Assembly (NCBI RefSeq): GCF_000302455.1
Contig: NZ_AMPO01000002.1
Coordinates: 186,001-250,000, forward strand
Reading direction: 5' to 3'
DNA: 64,000 bases
DNA from: Methanobacterium formicicum DSM 3637
GTDB taxonomy: Archaea; Methanobacteriota; Methanobacteria; Methanobacteriales; Methanobacteriaceae
Made by a program: the position numbers and the translations under genes. Positions 9,319 to 18,423 of this stretch are shown here, piece after piece; the first letter of the stretch is position 1; each line of letters begins with the position of its first letter. Below the pieces are notes generated by a model. The model was not told the origin of the DNA. It saw only the letters and a program-made list of their open reading frames with translations, and did not search any database.

Positions 9319-12207
9319 TTATCTCCTTCTACTAACTGCTAGTCCTGTGAGGATAGATAAGGCGCTTAATGCGAGAGGGACTAAAGGTGTACCAGTGGCT
9401 TGCATTGGCACGGTTTTAGCACTTACTTCTGCATTTTCCTTTGGTATCTGTACATTTACACTTGCAGAGTATGGTATTATGGGATCGTACTGATCCAGCG
9501 AGGTAATAGTAGCGGTGAAAGGAACTCGGTTACCTGCAACAGCTGCTGTAGGCGTAACATAGAGTTTTAACACTGCACTAGTACCGTTAGGGATTGTTCC
9601 GATATTCCATAGACCATTGGCATAGGTACCTGTACTTGCCCACCAGTTATTTAAAGTTAAACCGGCAGGAATAGGGGCACTTATAATCACATTTGTAGCA
9701 TTACTTGGTCCATCATTAGTCACAGTTACTGTGTAACAGAACTGTTCACCCACTTTTGGCATAGGATTGCTGGTAGCTACTGTCAGATCTAAATCTGCAA
9801 CAGGTTCCAGGAAAGTAGCACTGCCCATGTTGTTGGCCATGTTCTGATCAAATAATTCAGAACCTACCACAGCAGTGTTAGTCACCATGGATCCCAGTGC
9901 AGGATCAACAGTGCAGTTGATGTTTAAAACAGCCGATAAAGTGTTGTTTAAAACACCCACATGCCACCATCCCGCATTGGCACCAGTAACAAAATATTCA
10001 CCCTGGGATGCAACTGCATTGAGGAAAGTCACACCTTCTGGGAGTAAATCATAAACCCACACATCACTTGCATTTTCAGGGCCATAATTGGTAGCCACAA
10101 TGGTGTAGGTAACGATCTGCCCAATAGCTGGAGTGATATCATCCACAGTTTTGATTACTCCCATATCAGCAGCCATAACCACATCTACTGATGCAGTGCT
10201 GCTGTTATGGAGATGGGTTGGATAGTATGTACTGGTAGTTACATTGGCGGTGTTGTTGATGGTACCCTGATGTACGGGTACGGTTCCATTGAATTTCAAC
10301 AGGTAATTAGCACCGCTGGTCATGTTTCCAATGTTCCAGGTGAGCTGATTTAAAACCCAGCTCACATTGGGGTCACTGCTTATCCATGTTGCTCCATTAT
10401 TGTAACTGGTTAAAACCGAACTGGTTGAAACCACCAGATTATCCGGCATGGTATCAGTCATAACCACGTTACTGGCACCGTCTGGTCCATGATTGGTAAC
10501 AGTTATCACACCAGTGATATTAGCTCCGTACCAAGTAGTGGTAATAGGATTACCACTTGCATCGGTGAACTGTTTAGCGATGGACACATCTGCTGCCGGT
10601 GGAATGTTAATGGAACTGCTGGCAGTTTGCCATGATGGTTCAGATGTTGGAGTTGATTGGGTTTCAGTTACAGTGTTATTAATGGTAACGTTGCTTTTTA
10701 AGACATGTACAGGTATTTGGAGGTAATAGTTACCATTACTGTTCAGGGTCCCAATTGACCAGGTTAAGGTGTTTCCAATTAAGTTCACTGAACCGGCAGG
10801 GCTCACCCAGTTAAACGGCCATCCATTACTTACCTTGATGTTGGAAACATCCACACCTAAAGAGGTGGGTATCACATCGGTTAATACAACGTTGGATGCG
10901 ACATCAGGGCCGTAGTTATAGGCTTGCAGGTAGAGGTAAGCAGTGTCCAGGTAATTCAAGGTGGTGTAACCAGGGTAACTTGGATTAACTCCAGTAACAT
11001 CACTGTACCATTTCCAGACACTGGTCTGGGCATCTAAAGGTGGCACTGTAAGAGTTTTGCTGTCTGTTTGCAAGTTTGGTTTTGATGTGGGAGTGATCTG
11101 ATTCAGGGTCACGGTGTTGGTGAATGTGGTGTTGCTTTTAACCACCTGAATAGGTATCTGCAGGTAGAATTCATCACCAAGGTTCAGGTCACCAATTCTC
11201 CAGGTAATTGTGTTAGTACTATTGTCAAAGTTCACTGTTCCACTTGGATCCACCCAGGTAAATGGATTGTTATAACTTACCTTAATGTTGGATAAGTCCA
11301 CAGCAAGTGCGTCAGGTATAACATCAGTGACAATCACGCCAGTGGCATTATCAGGGCCATAGTTATTGGCTTTCAGGTAGAGATATGCGGTATCAAGATA
11401 CCTTAAGGTGCTGTAACCAGGGAAATCTGGATGATCTCCAGTAACATCACTGTACCATTTCCAGACACTGGTTTGAGCATCAGGAATTAATTGTATCAGT
11501 GCACTGGCCTGGTCGTTTAACTGGTTAGGATCACTACCTCCCTCATCTTTGGGAAGTGGTGTTAACTTGGTTACTGTGTTGTTAACCAGATTGTCAGTTC
11601 CATGTATGGTGGCATTAATGAAGAGGTACTGTGTAGTAATCTCATTAAGAGTATCTTCTGGATATAACGTTTCTGTAGTCCATATGCCAGAATCTGGGTT
11701 CCATACTGAAGTTGAAATATGCCAGGTTCCATCAAAGTACCAGGTCTGCCAGTTATTCAGGGTGAAATCAGTAGAGCTTAGCACGTTGTAGATGTTAGCA
11801 ACGTTAACACCAGAAGTAGGTTCTGGGCCGTTGTTGTAAACATATATTGCTAACCAGACTGTATCCCCATCATGGGCGGTGGTTATTGGGTTATAAGTCT
11901 CTCCACCCAGATAGTTAGCTGGATTGAAAGTTGAATTGTAGGCATCAATAGTGACACCAACATCTGGATCTGGAATGGAAGATGATGAATTAGTGGTATT
12001 GGTTGATTGTTGGTTAGTAGTTGTTTGTTCATCTATTTGCGTATCAGATTCTGCAGGTGGAGGGTTATCTGCCATGTTAGATTGGGTATCTAATGACGAA
12101 GTATCATTATTAGCTGGTTCTGCAGCTGTTACAAAGCCAGAGAAAGCTATAGCTAATGCTACTGTCATTAAAATAAAAACAATTCCCTTTCGCATGTTCT
12201 TTTGCAC
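9319..12207 (-). CDS. Large DUF11-repeat surface protein with sortase-like tail
   Basis: A 962-residue secreted cell-surface protein. The signal peptide is KGIVFILMTVALAIAF-type, cleaved near SGFVTAAEP. A low-complexity Thr/Ser/Asn linker (about 30-75) is followed by at least six beta-sandwich DUF11-type repeats, each with a V-x-x-x-N-x-GP (for example NNYGPDNATGV, TNHGPDGASNV, TNYGPENASDV, TNDGPSNATNV) and a conserved DxxP motif. Two adjacent repeats starting DAQTSVWKWYSDVTG are near-duplicates of each other. The C-terminus is MQATGTPLVPLAL, a hydrophobic stretch and SRRR, which is laid out like a sorting signal. Start is GTG at 12207, with an excellent site GGAGGTGATAAT directly upstream. 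Probably an adhesin-like wall protein. Confidence 0.9.
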   Translation of the reverse strand: MQKNMRKGIVFILMTVALAIAFSGFVTAAEPANNDTSSLDTQSNMADNPPPAESDTQIDEQTTTNQQSTNTTNSSSSIPDPDVGVTIDAYNSTFNPANYLGGETYNPITTAHDGDTVWLAIYVYNNGPEPTSGVNVANIYNVLSSTDFTLNNWQTWYFDGTWHISTSVWNPDSGIWTTETLYPEDTLNEITTQYLFINATIHGTDNLVNNTVTKLTPLPKDEGGSDPNQLNDQASALIQLIPDAQTSVWKWYSDVTGDHPDFPGYSTLRYLDTAYLYLKANNYGPDNATGVIVTDVIPDALAVDLSNIKVSYNNPFTWVDPSGTVNFDNSTNTITWRIGDLNLGDEFYLQIPIQVVKSNTTFTNTVTLNQITPTSKPNLQTDSKTLTVPPLDAQTSVWKWYSDVTGVNPSYPGYTTLNYLDTAYLYLQAYNYGPDVASNVVLTDVIPTSLGVDVSNIKVSNGWPFNWVSPAGSVNLIGNTLTWSIGTLNSNGNYYLQIPVHVLKSNVTINNTVTETQSTPTSEPSWQTASSSINIPPAADVSIAKQFTDASGNPITTTWYGANITGVITVTNHGPDGASNVVMTDTMPDNLVVSTSSVLTSYNNGATWISSDPNVSWVLNQLTWNIGNMTSGANYLLKFNGTVPVHQGTINNTANVTTSTYYPTHLHNSSTASVDVVMAADMGVIKTVDDITPAIGQIVTYTIVATNYGPENASDVWVYDLLPEGVTFLNAVASQGEYFVTGANAGWWHVGVLNNTLSAVLNINCTVDPALGSMVTNTAVVGSELFDQNMANNMGSATFLEPVADLDLTVATSNPMPKVGEQFCYTVTVTNDGPSNATNVIISAPIPAGLTLNNWWASTGTYANGLWNIGTIPNGTSAVLKLYVTPTAAVAGNRVPFTATITSLDQYDPIIPYSASVNVQIPKENAEVSAKTVPMQATGTPLVPLALSALSILTGLAVSRRR

Positions 12208-12211
12208 ATTA

Positions 12212-12219
12212 TCACCTCC
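12212..12219 (-). promoter_or_regulatory. Near-perfect Shine-Dalgarno deciding a GTG start
   Basis: The minus-strand sequence GGAGGTGA, four bases before the GTG at 12207, is fully complementary to the usual methanogen 16S 3' end. It selects GTG over the overlapping out-of-frame ATG (ATGTG). Confidence 0.7.
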
Positions 12220-12387
12220 CCCTAATTTTTAACATGCACATCAATATTGTCACTGATACTATTTATATTATTATAATAATAACAAATGATACTGGAGAAA
12301 GTGTATATTTAGGGGAAACACTAATATTAGATTATAGGAAATCTAAAACAGATAAATAGACTTCAACCATCATTTAAGAGGATTTGA

Positions 12388-13509
12388 ATGAAGTACGTAC
12401 TATGCAAAGAATGTAAAGGTTATTACATACTGCAGGAAGGAGAATCTATAAATGATTTTGGAAACTGCAGATGTGGGGGCGAGTTAGAGTACGTTGAAAC
12501 CCATAGTGAGAATCTAAACAAAAATCAGGACTGGAATGAAGATGAATCCGAGAAGTTAAATGGTGGTTATTTACAGTGTGATAAATGTCATGGGTACTAC
12601 GTATTACAAAAAGGGGAAAAACTGGAGGATTTTATAAAATGCCAGTGTGGAGGAAAGTTAGAGTACGTTAAAACCCATGATGAGGTAATGAGAAAATTCC
12701 AACCAATGGATGAAGATCTTGAAACTGATTACCAACAGTTTAACAACAGGGGACTGGCTCTTTATCATAAGAAAAAGTACTCCCCGGCCATTAAACTATA
12801 TGATAAGGCCCTGAAGATCCATCCAGATTTTCCAGAAGCCCTGAACAACAAGGGAAACGCCATCATTCAGATGATAAAAAATAAAAAATCAATGGAACGG
12901 ATCAAAGGATATAAACAGGCCCTTTCCTGTTATAATAAAGCCCTGGAGATTCAACCTTCCAATTTAGATATTTTAAACAACAAAGGATTAGCCCTGGCTT
13001 ATCTGGGTGATTATGAGAATTCTTACAAGGTCTTTGAAGAGGCAGTGAAGATCGATCCACATGACCTGGGAACCAAGATAACAGGTAAGAAAGTATCCCA
13101 AATCATTACAAACCAATACACTCAAAAAGGTTATGATAAACTAAAAAACGGTAATTACAATGAGGCTGTAAAGTATTTTAACAAATTACTGGAAATTAAA
13201 CCGGATGATATAGATGCCCTGATGTATAAAGGCGGGGCAATGTTTGCCACCCGGAACTATGAAGCGGCAATAAAATGCTTTGATGTGGTGATCTACATTA
13301 AAAAAGACCATTCCATAGCATGGTTCAGTAAGGGAGAGGCACTGGAGCGGTTAGAAAGATATGATGATGCAACCCTGTGTTATGAAAAGACTGTGGAAAT
13401 CAGTTCCCAGCGAAGGGGAAACCTCAAGGCCGAGAACATATCACCGGTACTGAACATGGACCTAATTACCGATGCACAGGAACATATAAAGAGATTAAAA
13501 GGATTATAA
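12388..13509 (+). CDS. Tandem zinc-finger plus TPR protein
   Basis: A 373-residue cytosolic protein. The N-terminus carries two copies of a small zinc module: C-x2-C-x-G-Y-Y-x-L-Q near residue 6 with C-x-C-G-G-x-L-E-Y-V near residue 28, and again around residues 66-93. Each module offers four cysteines. The same module begins the NERD protein at 46424. From about residue 114 to the end there are about six tetratricopeptide repeats with the G-x-A-L/Y...A-I-x-x-Y-x-K-A-L-x-x-x-P spacing (AIKLYDKALKIHPDFPEALNNKG). TPRs bind peptides, so this is probably a scaffold or chaperone adaptor. The start ATG has GAGG upstream at normal spacing. It converges with the methylase gene. Confidence 0.85.
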   Translation: MKYVLCKECKGYYILQEGESINDFGNCRCGGELEYVETHSENLNKNQDWNEDESEKLNGGYLQCDKCHGYYVLQKGEKLEDFIKCQCGGKLEYVKTHDEVMRKFQPMDEDLETDYQQFNNRGLALYHKKKYSPAIKLYDKALKIHPDFPEALNNKGNAIIQMIKNKKSMERIKGYKQALSCYNKALEIQPSNLDILNNKGLALAYLGDYENSYKVFEEAVKIDPHDLGTKITGKKVSQIITNQYTQKGYDKLKNGNYNEAVKYFNKLLEIKPDDIDALMYKGGAMFATRNYEAAIKCFDVVIYIKKDHSIAWFSKGEALERLERYDDATLCYEKTVEISSQRRGNLKAENISPVLNMDLITDAQEHIKRLKGL

Positions 13510-13626
13510 AGCAAATAAAGAGATAATAATGTAATATAGAGATTAGGCTACGGGGATATAAGTAAATATAAGAATTATAAGTAAATATGTCAATTACAAG
13601 GAAAATAAAGGGATTATAACGAAATC

Positions 13627-13666
13627 GTTAAACTGTTAATAAGATTGTTAAACTGTTAATAAGATT
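13627..13666. repeat. Perfect 20-bp tandem repeat between convergent genes
   Basis: Two perfect adjacent copies of gttaaactgttaataagatt (13627-13646 and 13647-13666) lie between the TPR-gene stop and the methylase-gene stop. The preceding 100 bases also carry variants of ataaagagatta, a sequence present in the last codons of the TPR gene itself. Confidence 0.8.
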
Positions 13667-16368
13667 TAAATAAGTGAATCTCTTATGCTTTTTTCCACGA
13701 TATCCCTGGAATTTATGATACCCTCGGATAATTCCTGTTCTAAATCCTTAAATCCTATTTTTGATAGGGTGGAAATGATATTAACATAGTTTTTATCTGG
13801 ATTCTTTTTGAGGAATGATTGAACTTTACTGATTCCCACCATCTCATAAAGATTCAAAGCTATATGGGCAGCATCAATCTGGTATTCAATGTTTATATCT
13901 AGCCTTTCATGGAACTGGAGGATCTTCAACCCCTTCTTGCGGCCTTTTTTAATCATCTTGATAAATCCTGCTCTTTTAATAGTTTCCAGATTCATATCCA
14001 ATGTTTTGAGTATTAAATTAGCAGTATCCACACTCATCCCATCCAATCCGCTCAGCCGGCAGAAGAGGTAAAACCTGGTGGGTGTATCCATATCTTCATA
14101 TTCTGTTGTGAATTGATTGAGAACCCAGTGCATGATTTTTTGTTGAGAAACAGTTAATAAATCAACTAAATTAAGATTTCCATTATTAGGATTAGTCTCT
14201 TTATCTCTTGCTCTCTTAATTGATGGAATTTCTCCAGAAATATCATCATCCTGGCTTAAAATGTATCCTGCCAGAGAAATGGTGAGGTCTGTTCCCCGGA
14301 GACCATAATCCCAGAATTCTTTGATCCGGCTTTCCAGGGATTCAGGATCTACCTTTTTAACGAGATTTTCAATGGAAAATATTTCACATTTGTTGTTATG
14401 GTTTACTGTACTGTTGTTGTTACTTTTTCTTACACCATAGGTGTTATCTTTTCTTTCAGGGTTTACATTACTTTTACGGGCTACCACAATCAGGGATGAC
14501 TTGAAAGAAGCAAAATCAGCAAGTATAGGATTTCTGGGTTCCTGGGTATGGATAGGCCAGAGGGCGGTTATCTTAAAACCAGATTCCAGCAACACCCCTA
14601 AAAGATGTTTCCATGATTTAAAGTTTTCCGGTTGGAAATAAAGAACCAATAATCCCTCATCAGTAAGCAAGGAATGGAGTTTTTGTAATGATTCCTGGAA
14701 TAAGTAGTTGAAGTATTCAGTGGATCTTATCCCACTGATGGAAAGATCCTCAGTTTTAGGGGATTCTGAGGGCAGATCACTGCAGCAACCTAGGGCAGAT
14801 TTTTCAAAAACATAGAAAAAGTCACTCATCTCTGCATACTGCACATCATCCCTGTAGGGTATGTGGGTTACAATCAGTGGTGATTTGAAACTGGACTGGA
14901 GAATGGACTCATTCCTGATTTTCAGACCACTTGTACCGGGGTTATGGATTGAAGTTTCCAGACCACCTTTACCTGGGTTATGCATTGAACTTTTCAGACC
15001 ATTTACACTTGGATTAGGGATTGAACTTTTGAGGATATTTGAACTTTTAAGTATACTGTTTTCTGAGTACTCCAGACCCTTTAAGATTTCATCTTTTATA
15101 ACAGTTAAGCTGCCTGAACTTGTTACAAATGGGTTGGTTTCGGTGTGATCCCACAGTAAAGGAATTCCAGGTTGTGAAACTGTTCCAGTGATGTTTTCCA
15201 GTTTCCGGTTGTACCGGGTAGACCGACAGTTTCGGTTAATATGTTTACCCACCATAAATGCAAGGTAAGTTATCACCGCTCTGGTGTAATCTGCTTCTTC
15301 AGTTACGGAAGCACGGTATGTGGAGTTACTTTTTCTAGAATTATTGTTTTGATAGTCACTTTTTTCAGAATCACTGTATTCTTTGATGGATTCAATAAGA
15401 TTGCTGAACAATATTTTTTGCCGTGGATTCAGGAGTTTGTGCCAGTACTTGAGGTACGGTTTCACATTGTTTTTTCCCCTAATATCATCGGGAATTTCAT
15501 CCAGTGGGAGTAAATCCTGAATATGAATGTAATCATCAATATCTTTACTAATCTCTCTGGCCTTTTCCATAGCTTTCAAATCTTCACTGGTGGGTAATGA
15601 GTACTTTTTACCATTTTCCCCTAAGGTGACTGTGGCCAGGAGCATTTCATCCTCGTTTTGCATTATTTCACGGAGAATGTAATTTCCGCTTAATGTTTCG
15701 TTACATTTAAGACATTGTGCCTCTCCCCCGGATATATTACCCTGTGGTGGTGTGCCTTCATTATTAATCGTGAATTTTATCTGGTCTTTATGGATGGTGT
15801 AATCCAAGTATATTCTTTTCTTGCGGCGCTTTGCCAGCCACCACTGGCTTACCAGGGGATTTTGAAAACCACACTCCGGGCAACGGACAACCCATGCGTG
15901 GAGGTATGTTGCCACATCCTGCCCATTGTTCTGGGGGTAAAACTCTTTAAGAGAATCAAAGGCTTCCTTAATTATGTTTTTAAAAGTTTCATCCAGATCC
16001 AGCCACAGTTTCTTACTGTATCTGGCAGGATACTCGATGGTTGCCTGCTGGATCAAACAGGCCAGGGGACTGTAATCACCAGATAAAACATCACATCCAA
16101 TCTTAAGGGATTCAAAGGGAATACTACCCGCCCCACTAAATGGATCTAAAATTAGGGGCCTATCAACACCTAAATCCTCTTGATAAATACTTTTTAATCT
16201 TTGAACTTCTTCCTTGGTTAAATTATGATTGTAAGCTCTTTTTTGAGGTTTTTCTAATTTTTGAGTAGAATTTTCATCCGATCCGGTTACTTTAGACTCT
16301 TCAAGTCCCATTAAGGATTGAAATTCATTGAGGGGGAAGTCTTCTGGTAAAAGTGCTGCCAGGACCAT
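13666..16368 (-). CDS. COG1743/DUF1156-type DNA methylase homologue, atypical
   Basis: Homologue of large adenine-specific methylases with an N-terminal DUF1156 region. From the ATG at 16368 there are 900 residues. DPFSGAGSIPFE (about residues 76-87) is the AdoMet-binding motif I. A zinc-ribbon-like CPECGF...CLKCNE pair follows near 168-225. Three oddities are visible. First, the conserved family N-terminus (PPLFGIHHWWNRTP) is encoded upstream of this ATG in the same open frame, up to 16509, with no ATG, GTG or TTG. Second, the catalytic DPPY is replaced by HIPY, although YAEMSDFFYVF after it is well conserved. Third, a run of short peptide repeats (SSMHNPGKGGLE type) precedes that motif. It may be catalytically dead or recruited as a DNA-binding protein. 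It stands alone, convergent with the TPR gene. Confidence 0.8.
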   Translation of the reverse strand: MVLAALLPEDFPLNEFQSLMGLEESKVTGSDENSTQKLEKPQKRAYNHNLTKEEVQRLKSIYQEDLGVDRPLILDPFSGAGSIPFESLKIGCDVLSGDYSPLACLIQQATIEYPARYSKKLWLDLDETFKNIIKEAFDSLKEFYPQNNGQDVATYLHAWVVRCPECGFQNPLVSQWWLAKRRKKRIYLDYTIHKDQIKFTINNEGTPPQGNISGGEAQCLKCNETLSGNYILREIMQNEDEMLLATVTLGENGKKYSLPTSEDLKAMEKAREISKDIDDYIHIQDLLPLDEIPDDIRGKNNVKPYLKYWHKLLNPRQKILFSNLIESIKEYSDSEKSDYQNNNSRKSNSTYRASVTEEADYTRAVITYLAFMVGKHINRNCRSTRYNRKLENITGTVSQPGIPLLWDHTETNPFVTSSGSLTVIKDEILKGLEYSENSILKSSNILKSSIPNPSVNGLKSSMHNPGKGGLETSIHNPGTSGLKIRNESILQSSFKSPLIVTHIPYRDDVQYAEMSDFFYVFEKSALGCCSDLPSESPKTEDLSISGIRSTEYFNYLFQESLQKLHSLLTDEGLLVLYFQPENFKSWKHLLGVLLESGFKITALWPIHTQEPRNPILADFASFKSSLIVVARKSNVNPERKDNTYGVRKSNNNSTVNHNNKCEIFSIENLVKKVDPESLESRIKEFWDYGLRGTDLTISLAGYILSQDDDISGEIPSIKRARDKETNPNNGNLNLVDLLTVSQQKIMHWVLNQFTTEYEDMDTPTRFYLFCRLSGLDGMSVDTANLILKTLDMNLETIKRAGFIKMIKKGRKKGLKILQFHERLDINIEYQIDAAHIALNLYEMVGISKVQSFLKKNPDKNYVNIISTLSKIGFKDLEQELSEGIINSRDIVEKSIRDSLI

Positions 16369-16721
16369 GGCCCTGGCGAGAGTTAATGGTGTACGGTTCC
16401 ACCAGTGATGTATGCCAAAAAGGGGTGGACGGCCATCCTTTTCTTTACGGGTTTCGTCACTGATTAAGTCCAGTGGGAAAATGTTTTCAATGAGTCTTTT
16501 TTTACCTATTTAATAGCCCCCCATTTCATTAAATGTGATTGTAATTTATTATTTTTTGGTATTAAAATTGTGACAATAATATTAATGAACTTCACAGATA
16601 TAAATGATAATGGATATCAGGAAAAAAACAAAAACATTGGTCATGCATTTGCTAAGAAGTTTATGCTAAAACTATAGTTAAGGCTGAAACTAAGGATTAG
16701 GGCAGATTATGATATGCCTAC

Positions 16722-16832
16722 CTACCCAAAAAGAGGCCTGGTTGTGATCTGGTTGAAGTCTATGCGACGTAGATATGTATGCACTTCGATAAATTCAGGA
16801 TCCTTCTGGAGAACCTGGTGTATTTCATCTCC
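16722..16832 (-). pseudogene. Possible decayed gene fragment
   Basis: A minus-strand open stretch with no start reads GDEIHQVLQKDPEFIEVHTY, then LRRIDFNQITTRPLFG and a stop at 16722-16724. Its amino-acid make-up looks protein-like and the base composition is coding-like. I cannot assign a family. The plus-strand ORF over the same bases (16714-16920) has an implausible composition. Confidence 0.25.
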
Positions 16833-17218
16833 TCATGAAAGGATTCTAAATGTTAGTTCACTTACTGACTTTCTGGTGAAGGTTGACGTTAGTATGCTGG
16901 AAGGTGAACATCACACGTAGATGAACTTTAAAATCTTAAGAACCATGGCTGTTATTTTATCACCGGCGATCTGCAACTAAAGTTAAGATTAGTCAGTGGG
17001 GCGCTGATTGTAAGTTGTTGATCCGGATTAGTAATGCCAATAAAATTTTACTTGTTATATTGATAGTGTTTGATCGCAAGTATAGGTGTTGCTGCTGATG
17101 TTTACTTACCAGCAAGCACCATTTGCCAACAATACAACCCCACATATATTATTAATAAATAAAAAATTATTAATACTATGTTATGGTATTATTGAGTGAT
17201 ATGGGTTTGTTGAATAAA

Positions 17219-17227
17219 TTATTTATA
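17219..17227 (+). promoter_or_regulatory. TATA-like element of the MNT/HEPN operon
   Basis: The sequence tatttatac sits about 25-30 bases before the ATG at 17250. In archaea the transcript starts about 25 bases after the TATA box, so the mRNA may be leaderless or nearly so. No ribosome binding site is visible before this ATG. Confidence 0.4.
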
Positions 17228-17249
17228 CAATTGAATACATTTTTTATTC

Positions 17250-17819
17250 ATGCTAACTAAACTTTTCACATCAAACACCCGGAGTAAAATTATCACCATT
17301 TTCATGTTAAATCCCGATGATGAGTTGTATGTCCGGGAAATTACCAAGAAAATCAGTGAAAACATAAACTCAGTCAGGAGAGAACTGTCTAACCTGGAGG
17401 ATATGGGTCTTTTAGTAAGTAGAAAAGCAGGGAATCTTAAATATTTCAGGGTGAATAAGGATTTTTATCTTTACAGTGAACTTTACAGCATGGTGATGAA
17501 AACTGAAGGTGTTGCCAGATTATTAAAGGAAAATATTGAAAAATGGGGTCCGATCAATTTAGCTTTTATCTATGGATCCTTTGCATCCCAGAAGGCAGAC
17601 CAGAATAGTGATATTGACCTTTTTATAGTGGGATCTATTGATGAAGCGAATTTTATCCGAGAATTAAACTCTTTAGAAAAAAAGTTGTCTCGTGAAATAA
17701 ATTACATCACAATATCCAATGAAGAATACCAGGAAAAAATCGATAATAAGGATCCATTTATTAAGGAAATACTCCGTGAACCAAAAATAATAATTGTGGG
17801 TGAATTGGATGTTAAGTAG
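17250..17819 (+). CDS. HTH-MNT nucleotidyltransferase (antitoxin-type)
   Basis: A 189-residue protein. Residues about 1-75 form an ArsR-like winged helix (LYVREITKKISENINSVRRE as the recognition region). Residues 95-189 are a minimal nucleotidyltransferase domain with the signature GS-x(9)-SD-x-D: GS at 109-110 and the metal-binding aspartates D121 and D123 (NSDIDLF). MNT proteins partner with HEPN proteins; in characterised pairs the MNT protein AMPylates and silences the HEPN RNase. The next gene is exactly such a HEPN protein and overlaps this one by 11 bases, so they are translationally coupled. The winged helix suggests autoregulation. Probably a toxin-antitoxin or defence pair. Confidence 0.9.
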   Translation: MLTKLFTSNTRSKIITIFMLNPDDELYVREITKKISENINSVRRELSNLEDMGLLVSRKAGNLKYFRVNKDFYLYSELYSMVMKTEGVARLLKENIEKWGPINLAFIYGSFASQKADQNSDIDLFIVGSIDEANFIRELNSLEKKLSREINYITISNEEYQEKIDNKDPFIKEILREPKIIIVGELDVK

Positions 17820-18225
17820 ACTGGAAGAAGAGGGGTTCATCAAAAAATTACCACCTGACCCTCGAAGAGTAGAAAATTCTCTGGATTTAGCTCATAGAGA
17901 TGTTGATACTGCTACTAGAATGTTAAAAAATGAAGATAATGATTGGGCTTTTAACATAGCTTATAACTCCATGCTCCAATCAGTCAGAGCTTTAATGTTT
18001 CACATGGGTTACCGGCCTTCAAGTAAGAACTCACATATTGCAGTGGTAAGGTTCACCGAAATAGTTTTGGGGGATGATTATTCTGTTTTGCTGGATAGAA
18101 TCCGCCGTAAAAGACATCGAGCTGTTTATGATATCGCTGGAACAATATCAAATTCTGAAGCCCATTTTGTGGTGGAAATGGCATTAAAGTTGATTCAGAG
18201 AGTTGAAAGTGAATTAGATAAATAA
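17809..18225 (+). CDS. HEPN-domain protein, partner of the MNT protein
   Basis: A 138-residue helical protein of the HEPN superfamily, whose catalytic members are RNases with an R-x(4-6)-H motif. Here R97 and H103 (RIRRKRH, RX5H) followed by RAVYD fit the motif. The preceding helices (AFNIAYNSMLQSVRALMF) match the MNT-associated HEPN group. I start it at the ATG at 17809, which overlaps the MNT gene's end and has GGGTGA six bases upstream. An upstream GTG at 17794 is less likely. Predicted toxin of a MNT/HEPN toxin-antitoxin module. Confidence 0.88.
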   Translation: MLSRLEEEGFIKKLPPDPRRVENSLDLAHRDVDTATRMLKNEDNDWAFNIAYNSMLQSVRALMFHMGYRPSSKNSHIAVVRFTEIVLGDDYSVLLDRIRRKRHRAVYDIAGTISNSEAHFVVEMALKLIQRVESELDK

Positions 18226-18423
18226 GTGCAGTTATTTTAATATATAAAAATCATATATTGAGATCTCAAGAATAAATTTCTTAGATATCCATTTCACCTC
18301 ACCTATTTAAATTTTTATTGATGAAATTAAACTTGATATCTCAAATTTATAATAAAACACTCTTGGTGTTATATTGATATAACAAACAATTAATAATTTT
18401 ATGAATATTCACTTTACCTTTTT

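Larger units (their letters stand above)
16510..17249. other. Gene-free region with higher-GC coding remnant
   Basis: About 740 bases between the divergent methylase homologue and MNT genes. The middle (about 16700-17000) is less AT-rich than normal spacers and contains the minus-strand remnant listed at 16722-16832, suggesting a decayed gene. The end holds the promoter of the MNT/HEPN operon. Confidence 0.4.

Noticed and set aside
16714..16920. Plus-strand ORF of 68 codons
   Set aside because: Its composition (many W, R, C and S) is implausible, it has no ribosome site, and the opposite strand over the same bases reads like a decayed real gene.
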